A DNA stretch of 64,000 nt, taken from positions 1 through 64,000 of the forward strand of contig NZ_JAHVHU010000011.1 of NCBI RefSeq assembly GCF_019802045.1. Direction: 5' to 3'. This DNA comes from Membranihabitans marinus. Lineage in GTDB: Bacteria > Bacteroidota > Bacteroidia > Chitinophagales > Saprospiraceae. A program made the position numbers and the translations under genes. Under the pieces are notes generated by a model, which was not told the DNA's origin, did not search any database, and was given only the letters and a program-made list of their open reading frames with translations. The first letter of the stretch is position 1. Each line of letters opens with the position of its first letter. Shown here piece after piece: positions 34,948 to 44,326 of the stretch.

Positions 34948-36327
34948 TTACTTTTTCTCTAAATGCTTTAATTCTCTTAAGGTATCTTTTATCAATACTT
35001 CCAGACAGCCAGCAGCAAATGGAGTCTGCCACACGGCATAAAGGTCCTGATCATACAGGTCTTTCGGTGGAAAATATCCGATGGATCCATTCACCAGATT
35101 ACCAACCACAACAGGAATTCCCGGATAGGAAGCTCTTATCATTTCTTGAAAAACCGAATAGGCTTCATTGGGATGTACGACCAGGTAGGCGCCGCCCAGT
35201 TTCCAGATCCAGACAGCAATAACCGTTTCATCTCCGTCTCCAATGCCGGCACGGATCCCCATTTTTCGCCACAATCGTTCTTTTGTCACGGGATCATTCG
35301 TGTCCCGCCAGACGGTTTCCAGTTCGGCGTAATCCGGAAAATCTTTGAGGAGATACCGGATATCCCGTTTGACCGGTACGCACGCATTTGACACGGTTTC
35401 AGGAATTTCATTCCATATGGCCAGGGGCGCACCAGACTCCACCACTCCGTCAAATACCGGTACAGTGCCCGGTGCGGTCATCGATTCCAGCGTACTCAAT
35501 ACCGCATATCCCAATTGCCGGCCATGGCCATCCGCCAACTCTGTGTCACCGGAATACTGCAGGAGCGGAGCCAGATCGCCGGATGCTCCCTGAATGAATA
35601 AGGATGGAATTCCCATCGTTTCTCGAATCGTCTCCCGCATCGCACCAATGTAATCCGGCGAGATCAGCGTATTCTCCCAACCGAGTGTGGTCGGATGACA
35701 GGCGTAGTTTACGATGGTCGCAGTGATCTGACCGGACTCGTTCGTAATCCGACCGCACAACAAGGTGTCGTCGGCTTTTTTCTCGGGGTTATAACCGACC
35801 AGGTATCGATTTTTTCCCGGGTCTTTCAGGTCCCGGTTTTTAGCCAACCCACATTGGCCATAGGCCCAGGACAACAATGATTTTTTCGCTTTCGATACCG
35901 CCTTTTTAATACTGTCTACGGCAACATTTTTGATTTTATTCAGATACGGCTCGATGAGTTCACCACCGGGTTGATGCACGTCCTTCCGACAGGTGGAGGG
36001 TCCCGCATGCGTGTGGGAAAGACAGATCAAAAGCCGGTCCGGAGTCAGACCGCAGGCTTCTAAGATCTCATTTCGCAGAATCAGCTCATCGTTCCGATCC
36101 TTCCACCACCCCAGATCAAAACCCAGCAACACCAGTGGTTTTTCCTTCTGGTTGCTCTGAAAAGTGACACATGTCATATGAAGCGGTCTGTGAATACCGG
36201 TAGCGACCGGTGAGGTGGAAGCCCCCCAGTTCCCCAAATAAATGCCTGCTGGCGGTGTCATATCAGCCTCTGCTATTCCTATATACCCGCAAAACGAATT
36301 CGAAATTTCACACTGTGTATTTGCCAT
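34948..36327 (-). CDS. Neutral/alkaline ceramidase-like hydrolase
   Basis: The 459-residue protein resembles the N-terminal domain of neutral ceramidases: YIGIAEADMTPPAGIYLGNW, ICLSHTHAGPST with metal-binding histidines, VNYACHPTTLGW, and FIQGASGDLAPL. It lacks a clear signal peptide and the C-terminal ceramidase domain. Many Bacteroidota homologues sit in carbohydrate loci, so a hydrolase acting on an amide- or ester-linked sugar derivative is plausible. Ceramide as substrate is not supported by the context. Confidence 0.75.
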   Translation of the reverse strand: MANTQCEISNSFCGYIGIAEADMTPPAGIYLGNWGASTSPVATGIHRPLHMTCVTFQSNQKEKPLVLLGFDLGWWKDRNDELILRNEILEACGLTPDRLLICLSHTHAGPSTCRKDVHQPGGELIEPYLNKIKNVAVDSIKKAVSKAKKSLLSWAYGQCGLAKNRDLKDPGKNRYLVGYNPEKKADDTLLCGRITNESGQITATIVNYACHPTTLGWENTLISPDYIGAMRETIRETMGIPSLFIQGASGDLAPLLQYSGDTELADGHGRQLGYAVLSTLESMTAPGTVPVFDGVVESGAPLAIWNEIPETVSNACVPVKRDIRYLLKDFPDYAELETVWRDTNDPVTKERLWRKMGIRAGIGDGDETVIAVWIWKLGGAYLVVHPNEAYSVFQEMIRASYPGIPVVVGNLVNGSIGYFPPKDLYDQDLYAVWQTPFAAGCLEVLIKDTLRELKHLEKK

Positions 36328-36346
36328 GATTACTCCATTTGTTTCA

Positions 36347-37117
36347 TTAGGGTCGTATGAGACTCAGGCCCCCGTCCAGCACGACGGCATGACCGGTCAT
36401 ATGTACATTGTCCGGATGGCAGAGTTGAACAATTTGAAGGCCCACATCTGCGGCACTGAGCAGTTTTTGAATGGGCACTTTAGCCGCTGAGTCTTTTTTT
36501 AATGCCGGATTATCAGCCCATATTTTCCCGCTCAAGCCGGCATCTACATAGCCGGGTGCAATCTCATTGACCAGAATCTGGTGCGGTGCTAACTCCAGCG
36601 CCATACTCTGACAGAGCATGCGAATGGCTGCTTTGGACACAGAATAAGCCGGCAATTGAACGTGAACAGCATGACCGGCCCAACTCCCCACAAAGACTAC
36701 CCGTCCAGGCTTTTCGGCTTCGACCAGGCGCTGGGTCGCATATTGGGTCATGTAGAATGCTCCATGGAGATTCACCTGAATTTCCCTGTCCCATTGGTCC
36801 GTCGATACCTCATGAATGCCGGCAAGAGTCGCCGTGGCGGCATTAGCCACGATCAGGGAAGGCAATCCCAATTGAGACTCCACTTCATCCAGCCATTGGT
36901 GAACGTCCGCAGCCACGGCCACATCGGTTTTGGTATACATCGCTTTGACTCCTTGCGCCTCCAACTTGTCCAAAAGACCTTGGGCTTCACTGCTTTCATA
37001 TAGATCAGACAACGCTACATGAGCGCCACTGCGGGCAAATTCCAGAGCGGTGGCCCGGCCAATATCACCGAGCCCCCCGCTGATGACAGCTATTTTATTT
37101 TGATGTATAAGATTCAT
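36347..37117 (-). CDS. Short-chain dehydrogenase/reductase
   Basis: The 256-residue classical SDR has the cofactor motif SGGLGDIGRATALEFA near residue 14, an NAATAT equivalent of NNAG, the catalytic YSVSK near residue 158, and the C-terminal VHMTGHAVVLDGG. It oxidises or reduces an alcohol with NAD(P). It lies between the dehydratase and ceramidase-like genes in the catabolic operon, consistent with a sugar or sugar-acid substrate. Confidence 0.92.
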   Translation of the reverse strand: MNLIHQNKIAVISGGLGDIGRATALEFARSGAHVALSDLYESSEAQGLLDKLEAQGVKAMYTKTDVAVAADVHQWLDEVESQLGLPSLIVANAATATLAGIHEVSTDQWDREIQVNLHGAFYMTQYATQRLVEAEKPGRVVFVGSWAGHAVHVQLPAYSVSKAAIRMLCQSMALELAPHQILVNEIAPGYVDAGLSGKIWADNPALKKDSAAKVPIQKLLSAADVGLQIVQLCHPDNVHMTGHAVVLDGGLSLIRP

Positions 37118-37198
37118 AAAATTATTTTATGTACTAAGCTAGCTATTACATTAGAAGGGCTGCTTAAGTCTTTGTTCACCTTCTATCAGCCACCGCGA

Positions 37199-38377
37199 TT
37201 ACCAATCTCCCACACTTCCATCCGGATAAAAGCTCCGTTGCAGAACTTCCTGCTCAAAGGGATGCTTTTTGACAACCGCCTCGTCAATCTCGATACCCAA
37301 ACCGGGTTTCTGATTGGGCCGAACAATCCGGCCTTCTTTTTCCACCGTAAATCCTTCCCGGACTACCTCATCCCGCCATGGTACGTCCTGGTGTACACTT
37401 TCACAGATAAGATAAGAAGAACTGGAAAAGCCAAACTCAATCGAGGCCGCTGTGCTGACCGGTCCCTGTGGATTGTGCGGTGCGATAGCAACCCGATAGG
37501 CTTCCGCCAGTGCGGCTATCTTTCGGACTTCACTTAGACCTCCGCAGTGTGTAATATCGGGTTGGATGACGCTGACCGCCCGCTTTTCAAGCATATCCCG
37601 GAAGGCGTGTATTCCTGTCAAACGCTCCCCGCTGGCTATGGGTGTTTTTACTGCCTGCTGAATCGCAGCAATGTCATCCATTGTCTCCGGCCAGCAAGGT
37701 TCTTCAAAAAAATACAAATTATACGGTTCCAAAGCCTTTGCGAATAGCATGCCCATCCGCGGACTCGGTCGGGCATGACAATCCACCATAATATCAATGT
37801 CATCACCCACCGCTTCCCGCATGGATCGGACGCAAGCTTCTGCATACCGGACCGGTTTTAGCCCTTCCAAGACCATCGTTTCGGGAACAGCCATCGATTT
37901 AAAGGCTGTAAAACCCTCCTCCACAGCCTGATGGGCCAGTTCACCAAACCGGCTGGCATCTTCCGGATCGGTCTCGTAAAAATCTTCCATCTTTCCTCCC
38001 CCCAGGTGCGAATACAACCGGATATAATCCCGAACCCGTCCGCCCCACAGTTCATGGCAGGGAACCCCTTGAATCTTTCCGAGTATATCCCACAAAGCGA
38101 TATCAATACCACTTATGGCCGTACCTCGAACAATTCCATTTCCATGCCAAAAATGCTGTCGATACATCATCTGCCACAGGTGTTCTATACGACGTGGATC
38201 CTCGCCGATCAACAGGGTAGCCAAGTCTTCAATGGCGCCTACCACGGATCGGGTATGCCACTCCAAGGTAGCTTCTCCCCAGCCCCACAATCCGGGCTGA
38301 TCGGTCTGAACTTTGACAAAGATCCAGTTGCGCATCCGGGCATGGCATACAATCGCTTCAATACCAGTGATTTTCAT
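37199..38377 (-). CDS. Enolase-superfamily sugar-acid dehydratase (galactonate dehydratase-like)
   Basis: The 392-residue protein has the mandelate racemase/muconate lactonizing barrel. Metal ligands are in [21 protein letters not shown] and [20 protein letters not shown] and [14 protein letters not shown] supply the acid-base His region, as in galactonate/gluconate dehydratases. It is expected to dehydrate an aldonic acid to a 2-keto-3-deoxy acid. It starts 2 bases after the aminotransferase stop. The exact sugar acid cannot be told from sequence. Confidence 0.88.
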   Translation of the reverse strand: MKITGIEAIVCHARMRNWIFVKVQTDQPGLWGWGEATLEWHTRSVVGAIEDLATLLIGEDPRRIEHLWQMMYRQHFWHGNGIVRGTAISGIDIALWDILGKIQGVPCHELWGGRVRDYIRLYSHLGGGKMEDFYETDPEDASRFGELAHQAVEEGFTAFKSMAVPETMVLEGLKPVRYAEACVRSMREAVGDDIDIMVDCHARPSPRMGMLFAKALEPYNLYFFEEPCWPETMDDIAAIQQAVKTPIASGERLTGIHAFRDMLEKRAVSVIQPDITHCGGLSEVRKIAALAEAYRVAIAPHNPQGPVSTAASIEFGFSSSSYLICESVHQDVPWRDEVVREGFTVEKEGRIVRPNQKPGLGIEIDEAVVKKHPFEQEVLQRSFYPDGSVGDW

Positions 38378-38379
38378 GG

Positions 38380-39738
38380 TTATGGAGTGATTTTATGGTC
38401 CTCAGCAACAGGTGTTAATAATTCCTCCATAACCGCCCTGGTCGCTTTCAACGTCAATTCAATATCCTCCTCCGAGTGCGCATACGAAATGCTGCCTTGC
38501 TTGATCGGCAAGGGAAAGTTGAACACGCCTTTTTCGATCAGTTTCAACCGGTACGCTCGATCAAATTCAAAGTCATGGTGTTCCAGAATGTCATGAAAAT
38601 CAACCGGCGCATGATCCATGAAGTAGGTACAAAACGCTGATCCCTGGCGAGCCACCACCACATCCAAATCAAAATCAGCGAAGATTTCATTCAGTCCATC
38701 CTCCAGCATGCGACCTAAATGTTCGATGTGATCATACACCTGATGTTCTTCAGAACCCAATTTCCGAATGGTCGCTATGGCTGCCGCTGTAGTTAGAGGA
38801 AACGCATTGAACGTTCCGGCAATGAGTACTTTTTTATCTTTATCCGGATGATTGAAGTAATCCATGTATTCCTTTTTACCGCCGATCACACCGAGGGGAT
38901 AACCATTGGCTACCGCTTTTCCGAAAGTACTCAAATCTGGCGTCACTCCGCAGATGCTTTGATACCCGCCCAGCGCATGCCGGAAACCAGTTTTTACTTC
39001 ATCAAAAACGAGTAAGAAATCATGAGCATCCGCTAAATCACGAAGGCCCTGAAGATAACCTTTCAAGGGCTTTACCACCCCGATATTTTGCAAAATGGGC
39101 TCAGTCAGGATACAGGCCACCGGATATCGTTTTAGGGTATATTCTACAGAGTCCAGATCATTGTAATTTATGATATGAACCAGGTGTTTGGCGGATTCAG
39201 GAATACCGGCAGAGATCGCATCAAAAGGATATTCACCGGGACTGACCCGCGGTCCGACCGCCTCTTTGGAGCTGATCACATTGCAGGCCACATCATTGTG
39301 CCAGCCATTGTAACCACCCTGCATAATAATCACATGGTCCTTCCCGGTCACGGTTCGGGCAATACGGATCGCATGGTAAGTCGCTTCAGATCCGGTATTA
39401 CAAATTTGCACACTGTCGACGCCGGGAATCGCCTCGCAAAATAGCTGCGCCAGCTCGCCCTCCAGATCGGTCGGTCCGGCCCCCATGAGCAAGGCGTTGC
39501 TGTTCATCGTTTCGGCTACTGCGGCATTGACATCGGGATCATTGTGCCCGAGAAACGAGGCCGAAAACCCCGCCTGATAGTCGATGTATTCATTGCCATC
39601 CAGATCTTTCACCCTGCTCCCCTGCCCTTCCGTAAAGCAAATATTGGGTTCGGATTTCCGGTTTAGTGAAACCACGCCACCTGGTATCCATTGTTTGTTT
39701 TTTTCTATTAATTCTTTCGATTTTTGCCGATTGTTCAT
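38380..39738 (-). CDS. Class III aminotransferase (glutamate-1-semialdehyde aminomutase-like)
   Basis: The 452-residue PLP enzyme (ATG at 39738, preferred over 39798) has the class III layout: [13 protein letters not shown], the PLP aspartate in [12 protein letters not shown] and the Schiff-base lysine in [14 protein letters not shown]. Similarity to HemL-type aminomutases is family-level only. Its position as first gene of a catabolic operon with a dehydratase, an SDR and a transporter argues against tetrapyrrole synthesis. It may act on an amino-sugar- or keto-acid-derived intermediate. Confidence 0.85.
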   Translation of the reverse strand: MNNRQKSKELIEKNKQWIPGGVVSLNRKSEPNICFTEGQGSRVKDLDGNEYIDYQAGFSASFLGHNDPDVNAAVAETMNSNALLMGAGPTDLEGELAQLFCEAIPGVDSVQICNTGSEATYHAIRIARTVTGKDHVIIMQGGYNGWHNDVACNVISSKEAVGPRVSPGEYPFDAISAGIPESAKHLVHIINYNDLDSVEYTLKRYPVACILTEPILQNIGVVKPLKGYLQGLRDLADAHDFLLVFDEVKTGFRHALGGYQSICGVTPDLSTFGKAVANGYPLGVIGGKKEYMDYFNHPDKDKKVLIAGTFNAFPLTTAAAIATIRKLGSEEHQVYDHIEHLGRMLEDGLNEIFADFDLDVVVARQGSAFCTYFMDHAPVDFHDILEHHDFEFDRAYRLKLIEKGVFNFPLPIKQGSISYAHSEEDIELTLKATRAVMEELLTPVAEDHKITP

Positions 39739-39938
39739 TTGTTTTCTTTCGTTTAAAAAATTGAAGTGGCTATTAAATAATCCATCGTTCAAATCCAATT
39801 ATTGCTTTAATTGTAGGCTAAGCTAAACCTCGTATGTTTGTTTTAAGCGGATGAATAACTTGACAGCGTCTGAGAATTGATGGATTTAGGAATACTTTTA
39901 TCCTCTATTCTGATATCCTTCTAGAGCGCTAGATGCTG

Positions 39939-39979
39939 ACCTGCCAGCGTTTTTTTCTCGCGTCCAACCGCTGACAGGT
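39939..39979. repeat. Inverted repeat in the gap upstream of the aminotransferase operon
   Basis: ACCTGCCAGCG (39939-39949) and CGCTGACAGGT (39969-39979) form an 11-bp stem with one G.T pair around a 19-base loop that contains a T-run. It lies in the 324-base gap between the first Gfo/Idh gene's end and the aminotransferase start. It may terminate the upstream minus-strand transcript or be a dispersed repeat. No other feature is seen in this gap. Confidence 0.5.
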
Positions 39980-40062
39980 TCCATCCAAGTTCTTATTACA
40001 TTCAGCTAAAATATTTAATAGGTATATTTTAGATATAATCTACCAAACCGGTCAGGTTTAAT

Positions 40063-41268
40063 CTATTTATCAAAATTGGGTATCCGCATACTTTCACCGT
40101 CGTTCAAAGCAGACTGATGCGCGATGATCCCCGGCGCTGTATAGGCCAGCGCTTCATAAATATTCACTTCCGGTTCGCGATCTTCCAACAAAGCTGAAAT
40201 AAACTCATGCGTGATAAACGTATGCGAACCACCGTGGCCACTATTGTGTCGCATGGCCTGAGGCAGCATGTCCGTTTCCCACCACATTTCCTGGTCATAA
40301 GTTTCCATCTCCGGATGAGCCACGGTAAACCCACCATCATCTTTAGTCATCTTCTCCCCGGCATACACCACGTGGGTCGGTTCATTTTTATAAGCCATGT
40401 AATAACTCATTTTATCACCCCGCCATTCACCGCGTTCGCAATGCGCCAGCGCGCCTCTCCAACACACCTCAATATCGAATGCATTGCCCCGATCTGTCCG
40501 GTAAAAAGCAGCTCCGTTCCAAAAGGGGTTGTTGTACACATTGTCCTGAAGGATCGGGTCATCATCGCCCCATCCATGACCGGTGACCCGTGAAAGTCGC
40601 TCCCCGGTCACTGCGATAAGGTAAGCCGTACAGTGCGTTGGATACAACAATGGGGGCATCCCGTGACGCCAGGTTCGGCTGCCATCCTCCTCAAAATAAA
40701 GCTCTTCCAACCCCGGGTGGTAATACTGTGCTGAACTGCTAAATATATCACCAAACCGGCCTTCCTTATACATTTTCTTAGCGGTAATGGTCTCTTGTCG
40801 GTAGGTCGACGTTTCCGCCATCATATACTTCAATCCAGTCCGCTCTACCGCCTCCAGCACTTTGTAACATTCTTCAATCGTCATGGCTGCCGGTACAGCG
40901 CACAACACATGTTTACCGGCGTTCAGAGATTGAATCACATGATCGGCGTGATCCGGCATCGGTGTGAACAGAGCGACAGCTTCTATTTTGGGATCTTTTA
41001 GTAAAAGTTCCAGAGACTCATAGGATTTGCGACACTCGTACCGTTCCATGAGTTTCTTACGTCGATCCGGACGCAAATCACTGACGGCCTCCACAATGAC
41101 GTTGGGATGTTCATTAAAGTAAAAACCCAGTCCAAACCGCCCCCCAACGACGCCAACCCGGATTTTTCGCGACGAGGTTGGTGGGCCGGCAAAGGCAAAC
41201 CGGGAGGATACAGCTAATCCGGCAGCCGTTGTGGCGGTATTGATCATAAATTTTCTTCTGCTATTCAT
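40063..41268 (-). CDS. Gfo/Idh/MocA-family oxidoreductase with Tat signal, paralogue 1
   Basis: The 401-residue protein starts with a twin-arginine signal (SRRKFMINTATTAAGL...FAFAG), so it is exported folded, probably with its nucleotide cofactor. The Rossmann segment VGVVGGRFGLGFYF and the AGKHVLCAVPAAMTIEECY block match the family; the usual EKP lysine is replaced by AVPAA. MRHNSGHGGSHTFITHEF follows. Such exported members act on glycosides in Bacteroidota polysaccharide loci. It is about 90% identical by eye to the next gene. Confidence 0.88.
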   Translation of the reverse strand: MNSRRKFMINTATTAAGLAVSSRFAFAGPPTSSRKIRVGVVGGRFGLGFYFNEHPNVIVEAVSDLRPDRRKKLMERYECRKSYESLELLLKDPKIEAVALFTPMPDHADHVIQSLNAGKHVLCAVPAAMTIEECYKVLEAVERTGLKYMMAETSTYRQETITAKKMYKEGRFGDIFSSSAQYYHPGLEELYFEEDGSRTWRHGMPPLLYPTHCTAYLIAVTGERLSRVTGHGWGDDDPILQDNVYNNPFWNGAAFYRTDRGNAFDIEVCWRGALAHCERGEWRGDKMSYYMAYKNEPTHVVYAGEKMTKDDGGFTVAHPEMETYDQEMWWETDMLPQAMRHNSGHGGSHTFITHEFISALLEDREPEVNIYEALAYTAPGIIAHQSALNDGESMRIPNFDK

Positions 41269-41402
41269 TGCTTTATATATTAAATGATTTTATGGTTTAT
41301 AAAATTTGAGTTTTTACTGTTCATCTCCCTTTGAATAAATTCGAATTTCAAAAAGCATCAAAACCTCTGTAATCGTGATACTTTTCAAAAAAATACGGAT
41401 CA

Positions 41403-42632
41403 TTATTTCTTATCAAAATTCGGGATTCGCATGCTTTCCCCAGCATTTAAAGCCGACTGATGCCCCACGATTCCCGGTGCGGTATAAGCCAAAGCCTCAT
41501 ATATATTGACCTCTGATTCGCGATCTTCTACGATGGATGATATAAATTCATGGGTAATAAAAGTATGCGATCCCCCGTGACCACTGTTGTGACGCATAGC
41601 TTGAGGCAGCATATCTGTTTCCCACCAGATTTCCTGATCATACGCTTCCATTTCCGGGTGCGCCACGGAAAAGCCGCCATCATCTTTAGTCATTTTTTCA
41701 CCGGCGTACACCACATGGGTCGGTTCATTCTTGTAAGCCATATAGTAACTCATTTTGTCACCTCGCCATTCACCCCGTTCGCAATGGGCCAGAGCTCCTT
41801 TCCAGCACACTTCGATATCGAAGGCATTCCCCCGGTCTGTTCTATAAAAAGCGGAACCATTCCAGAAGGGGTTATTGTAATCATTATCCGCTAAGATCGG
41901 ATCATCGTCGCCCCAACCGATTCCCGTCACGCGGGACAATCGCTCTCCGGTCACAGCGATGAGGTAAGCCGTACAATGTGTGGGATACAACAAAGGCGGA
42001 AAACCATATCGCCAGGTTCTGTTCCCTTGTCCATCATAAGCCAATTCTTCGATACCCGGATGGTAGTATTGGGCCGCGCCGCTGAAAATTTCTCCGAATT
42101 TTCCTTCCTTATACATTTTTTTGGCCGTGATGGTTTCCATCCGGTAGGTAGACGTTTCTGCCATCATATATTTGAGTCCGGTGCGTTCCACCGCTTCCAG
42201 GACCTTGTAGCATTCCTCGATGGTCATCGCTGCTGGAACTGCACACAGCACATGTTTCCCTGCATTTAAAGTCTCTATAACGTGCGCCGCATGATCGGGT
42301 GCCGGCGTGAAAATAGCAACCGCTTCTACTTTGGGATCCTTCAACAGCTTGGTTAAAGATTCATAAGATTTCTCACACTCATATCGTTCCATCAGTTTTT
42401 TACGTCGGTCCGGGATCAGATCACTGACCGCCTCAACGATGACATTGGGGTGTTCATTGAAATAAAACCCGAGACCAAAGCGTCCGCCAACGACACCCAC
42501 CCGTACTTTTCGGGATGATTTTGGTGGACCGGCGAAGGCGAAGCGAGGGGAAAGGGCTAACCCTGCAGTTGCTGCAGCCGAAGTAGCAAGGAATTTTCGA
42601 CGAGATGTACACGAATTTAATAATTCTAACAT
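41403..42632 (-). CDS. Gfo/Idh/MocA-family oxidoreductase with Tat signal, paralogue 2
   Basis: The 409-residue protein has a twin-arginine signal (SRRKFLATSAAATAGL) and the same domain order as the adjacent paralogue, including AVPAA in place of EKP and SGHGGSHTFITHEF. It starts 38 bases after the sulfatase gene, so it is probably read from the SusC promoter. The two copies differ mostly in the signal peptide and scattered conservative changes. This indicates a tandem duplication followed by modest divergence. Confidence 0.88.
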   Translation of the reverse strand: MLELLNSCTSRRKFLATSAAATAGLALSPRFAFAGPPKSSRKVRVGVVGGRFGLGFYFNEHPNVIVEAVSDLIPDRRKKLMERYECEKSYESLTKLLKDPKVEAVAIFTPAPDHAAHVIETLNAGKHVLCAVPAAMTIEECYKVLEAVERTGLKYMMAETSTYRMETITAKKMYKEGKFGEIFSGAAQYYHPGIEELAYDGQGNRTWRYGFPPLLYPTHCTAYLIAVTGERLSRVTGIGWGDDDPILADNDYNNPFWNGSAFYRTDRGNAFDIEVCWKGALAHCERGEWRGDKMSYYMAYKNEPTHVVYAGEKMTKDDGGFSVAHPEMEAYDQEIWWETDMLPQAMRHNSGHGGSHTFITHEFISSIVEDRESEVNIYEALAYTAPGIVGHQSALNAGESMRIPNFDKK

Positions 42633-42670
42633 ATTAATAAATTTCAGATTTTTTTTCTATTAATGAGATA

Positions 42671-44164
42671 TTAAAATGGACCTCCAGATGTAATTGTTAA
42701 TGCCCTTGGCCCTCCAGGATTTTCACCTCGATGCTCAAGATGTTCTCCTGGTTCATTATTGATTAAATCAAGAAGTTCTCCGGTTTCCCGATCAACCCAG
42801 TCGGGTGTAAGGTTTTCTGGAGTAGTGTCATGTGTATCCTGTTGCCACTCAATCATTATATTCCTTAAACTGCTTAACACTTCTTTGTATTCAGGTAAAG
42901 ACGCCACATTTGCAATTTGATAGGGATCATCAATACAGTTAAATAATTCCTCATATGGTCGTGGAGTGATAAAAATATCTGCCTGTGCATCTGTAAGTTG
43001 ACCTTTACCCTTTAGACGAATTAAGTCATCAAAAGAAGGACTTTTTATGGCGTCCATAGGTGGTGGGTTACTGAGCGAAGGTCTTCGATTGATAATATAC
43101 ATAAAACTATTCGTACGTACCATTCTCTCATGCGTTTCAAATCCATGCCAATTATGCTCGGCAAAAATATATGTTCTAAAATTTAATTGAGGCTTATTGA
43201 GAAGAGTTTTAAAACTTTTTCCTTGAAAACTTTTTGGTATATTGCCATCAGCGATATCAAGCAAAGTAGGTGCAATATCAATTACACTAACCATAGAGCT
43301 ACTTTCAATACCAACGGAATCTATACCATCAACCCACTTAATAATGAGGGGTGTTTTGATGCCACTATCGTATAAACGAGTTTTACATCGTGGAAAAGCT
43401 CTCCCATTGTCGGAAATAATGATAATTACAGTATTATTCAAAACACCTTGTCGTTGAAGTTCTTTTTCCACCTCACCTACGTAAAAGTCAAATCGGGTGA
43501 TTTCATCATAATATTTTGCTAAGTCCTGACGTGTCTCAGCAGTGTTAGCCAAAAAAGGTGGCGGGGTAATATTATCAGGATTATTGGATCCCCTAAATTG
43601 ATTTGCCCCCCATTTACGATGAGGATCAGTTGAAGCAAACCACATAAAGAAAGGTTTATTCTTTGGCCTGTTTTTTAGAGTAGTAACCCAGTTAGACTCT
43701 CCACCAGGACCTATGTCATCTTTGTTGATGCTATCAAATACTACGTTATCTAAATGCCACTTACCAGCTTGTGCCGTGTAATAACCAGCTTTCTTCAATA
43801 ACTCAGGAAGCACTGGCAACTCATCTGCAATACCTCCATTAAAAGTAAATTCGGGAAACCCAGTATTGTGAGGATATCTTCCGGTTATTATACTCGCACG
43901 ACTTGGACTGCAAGAACTGGTTGTAAGATAAGCATTAGTAAATTTCAATCCCCCCTTGGCTATTCGATCAATATTTGGTGTCGCCACAATAGAATTCCCG
44001 TAACATCCGAGATCATTCCACCCAAGGTCGTCAGCAATTATCAGAACAATGTTCGGCTTTTCATTTGCAAATATTGATTTTGGAAAGAAAAAACAAAGCG
44101 AATTGATTATTATAACAAAAAAAAACGAAGGACTATTAACTCCTTTTATATAGTCATTTATCAT
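42671..44164 (-). CDS. Sulfatase (formylglycine-dependent, type I)
   Basis: The 497-residue protein has a signal peptide ending near FFPKSIFA. PNIVLIIADDLGWNDLGCYG carries the metal-binding aspartates. The sulfatase signature CSPSRASIITGRYP has a cysteine that an FGE-type enzyme would convert to formylglycine. KWHLD and the later HNWHG fit the family. It removes sulfate esters, or possibly N-sulfate, from a glycan. Placement right after SusD suggests periplasmic processing of a sulfated substrate. The gene and its SusCD neighbours look more A/T-rich than flanking genes. Confidence 0.93.
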   Translation of the reverse strand: MINDYIKGVNSPSFFFVIIINSLCFFFPKSIFANEKPNIVLIIADDLGWNDLGCYGNSIVATPNIDRIAKGGLKFTNAYLTTSSCSPSRASIITGRYPHNTGFPEFTFNGGIADELPVLPELLKKAGYYTAQAGKWHLDNVVFDSINKDDIGPGGESNWVTTLKNRPKNKPFFMWFASTDPHRKWGANQFRGSNNPDNITPPPFLANTAETRQDLAKYYDEITRFDFYVGEVEKELQRQGVLNNTVIIIISDNGRAFPRCKTRLYDSGIKTPLIIKWVDGIDSVGIESSSMVSVIDIAPTLLDIADGNIPKSFQGKSFKTLLNKPQLNFRTYIFAEHNWHGFETHERMVRTNSFMYIINRRPSLSNPPPMDAIKSPSFDDLIRLKGKGQLTDAQADIFITPRPYEELFNCIDDPYQIANVASLPEYKEVLSSLRNIMIEWQQDTHDTTPENLTPDWVDRETGELLDLINNEPGEHLEHRGENPGGPRALTITSGGPF

Positions 44165-44326
44165 AACATTATAAGTTAAATATTAGAATTACACATTCAG
44201 CTGATTTACACTATACACAATAATACCATACACACTAATCAGTCTACATATTATAATCAAGTTGTATTAATTAATTGACAAACCAATGGCATAGCCTCAG
44301 TATTAAATCACACCTTTTAGGAACTT

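Noticed and set aside
34948-36327. True ceramidase acting on sphingolipids
   Set aside because: The C-terminal ceramidase domain and a signal peptide are missing and neighbours are carbohydrate genes.
38380-39738. hemL (glutamate-1-semialdehyde aminomutase) for heme synthesis
   Set aside because: The similarity is at family level and the operon context is sugar catabolism and transport.
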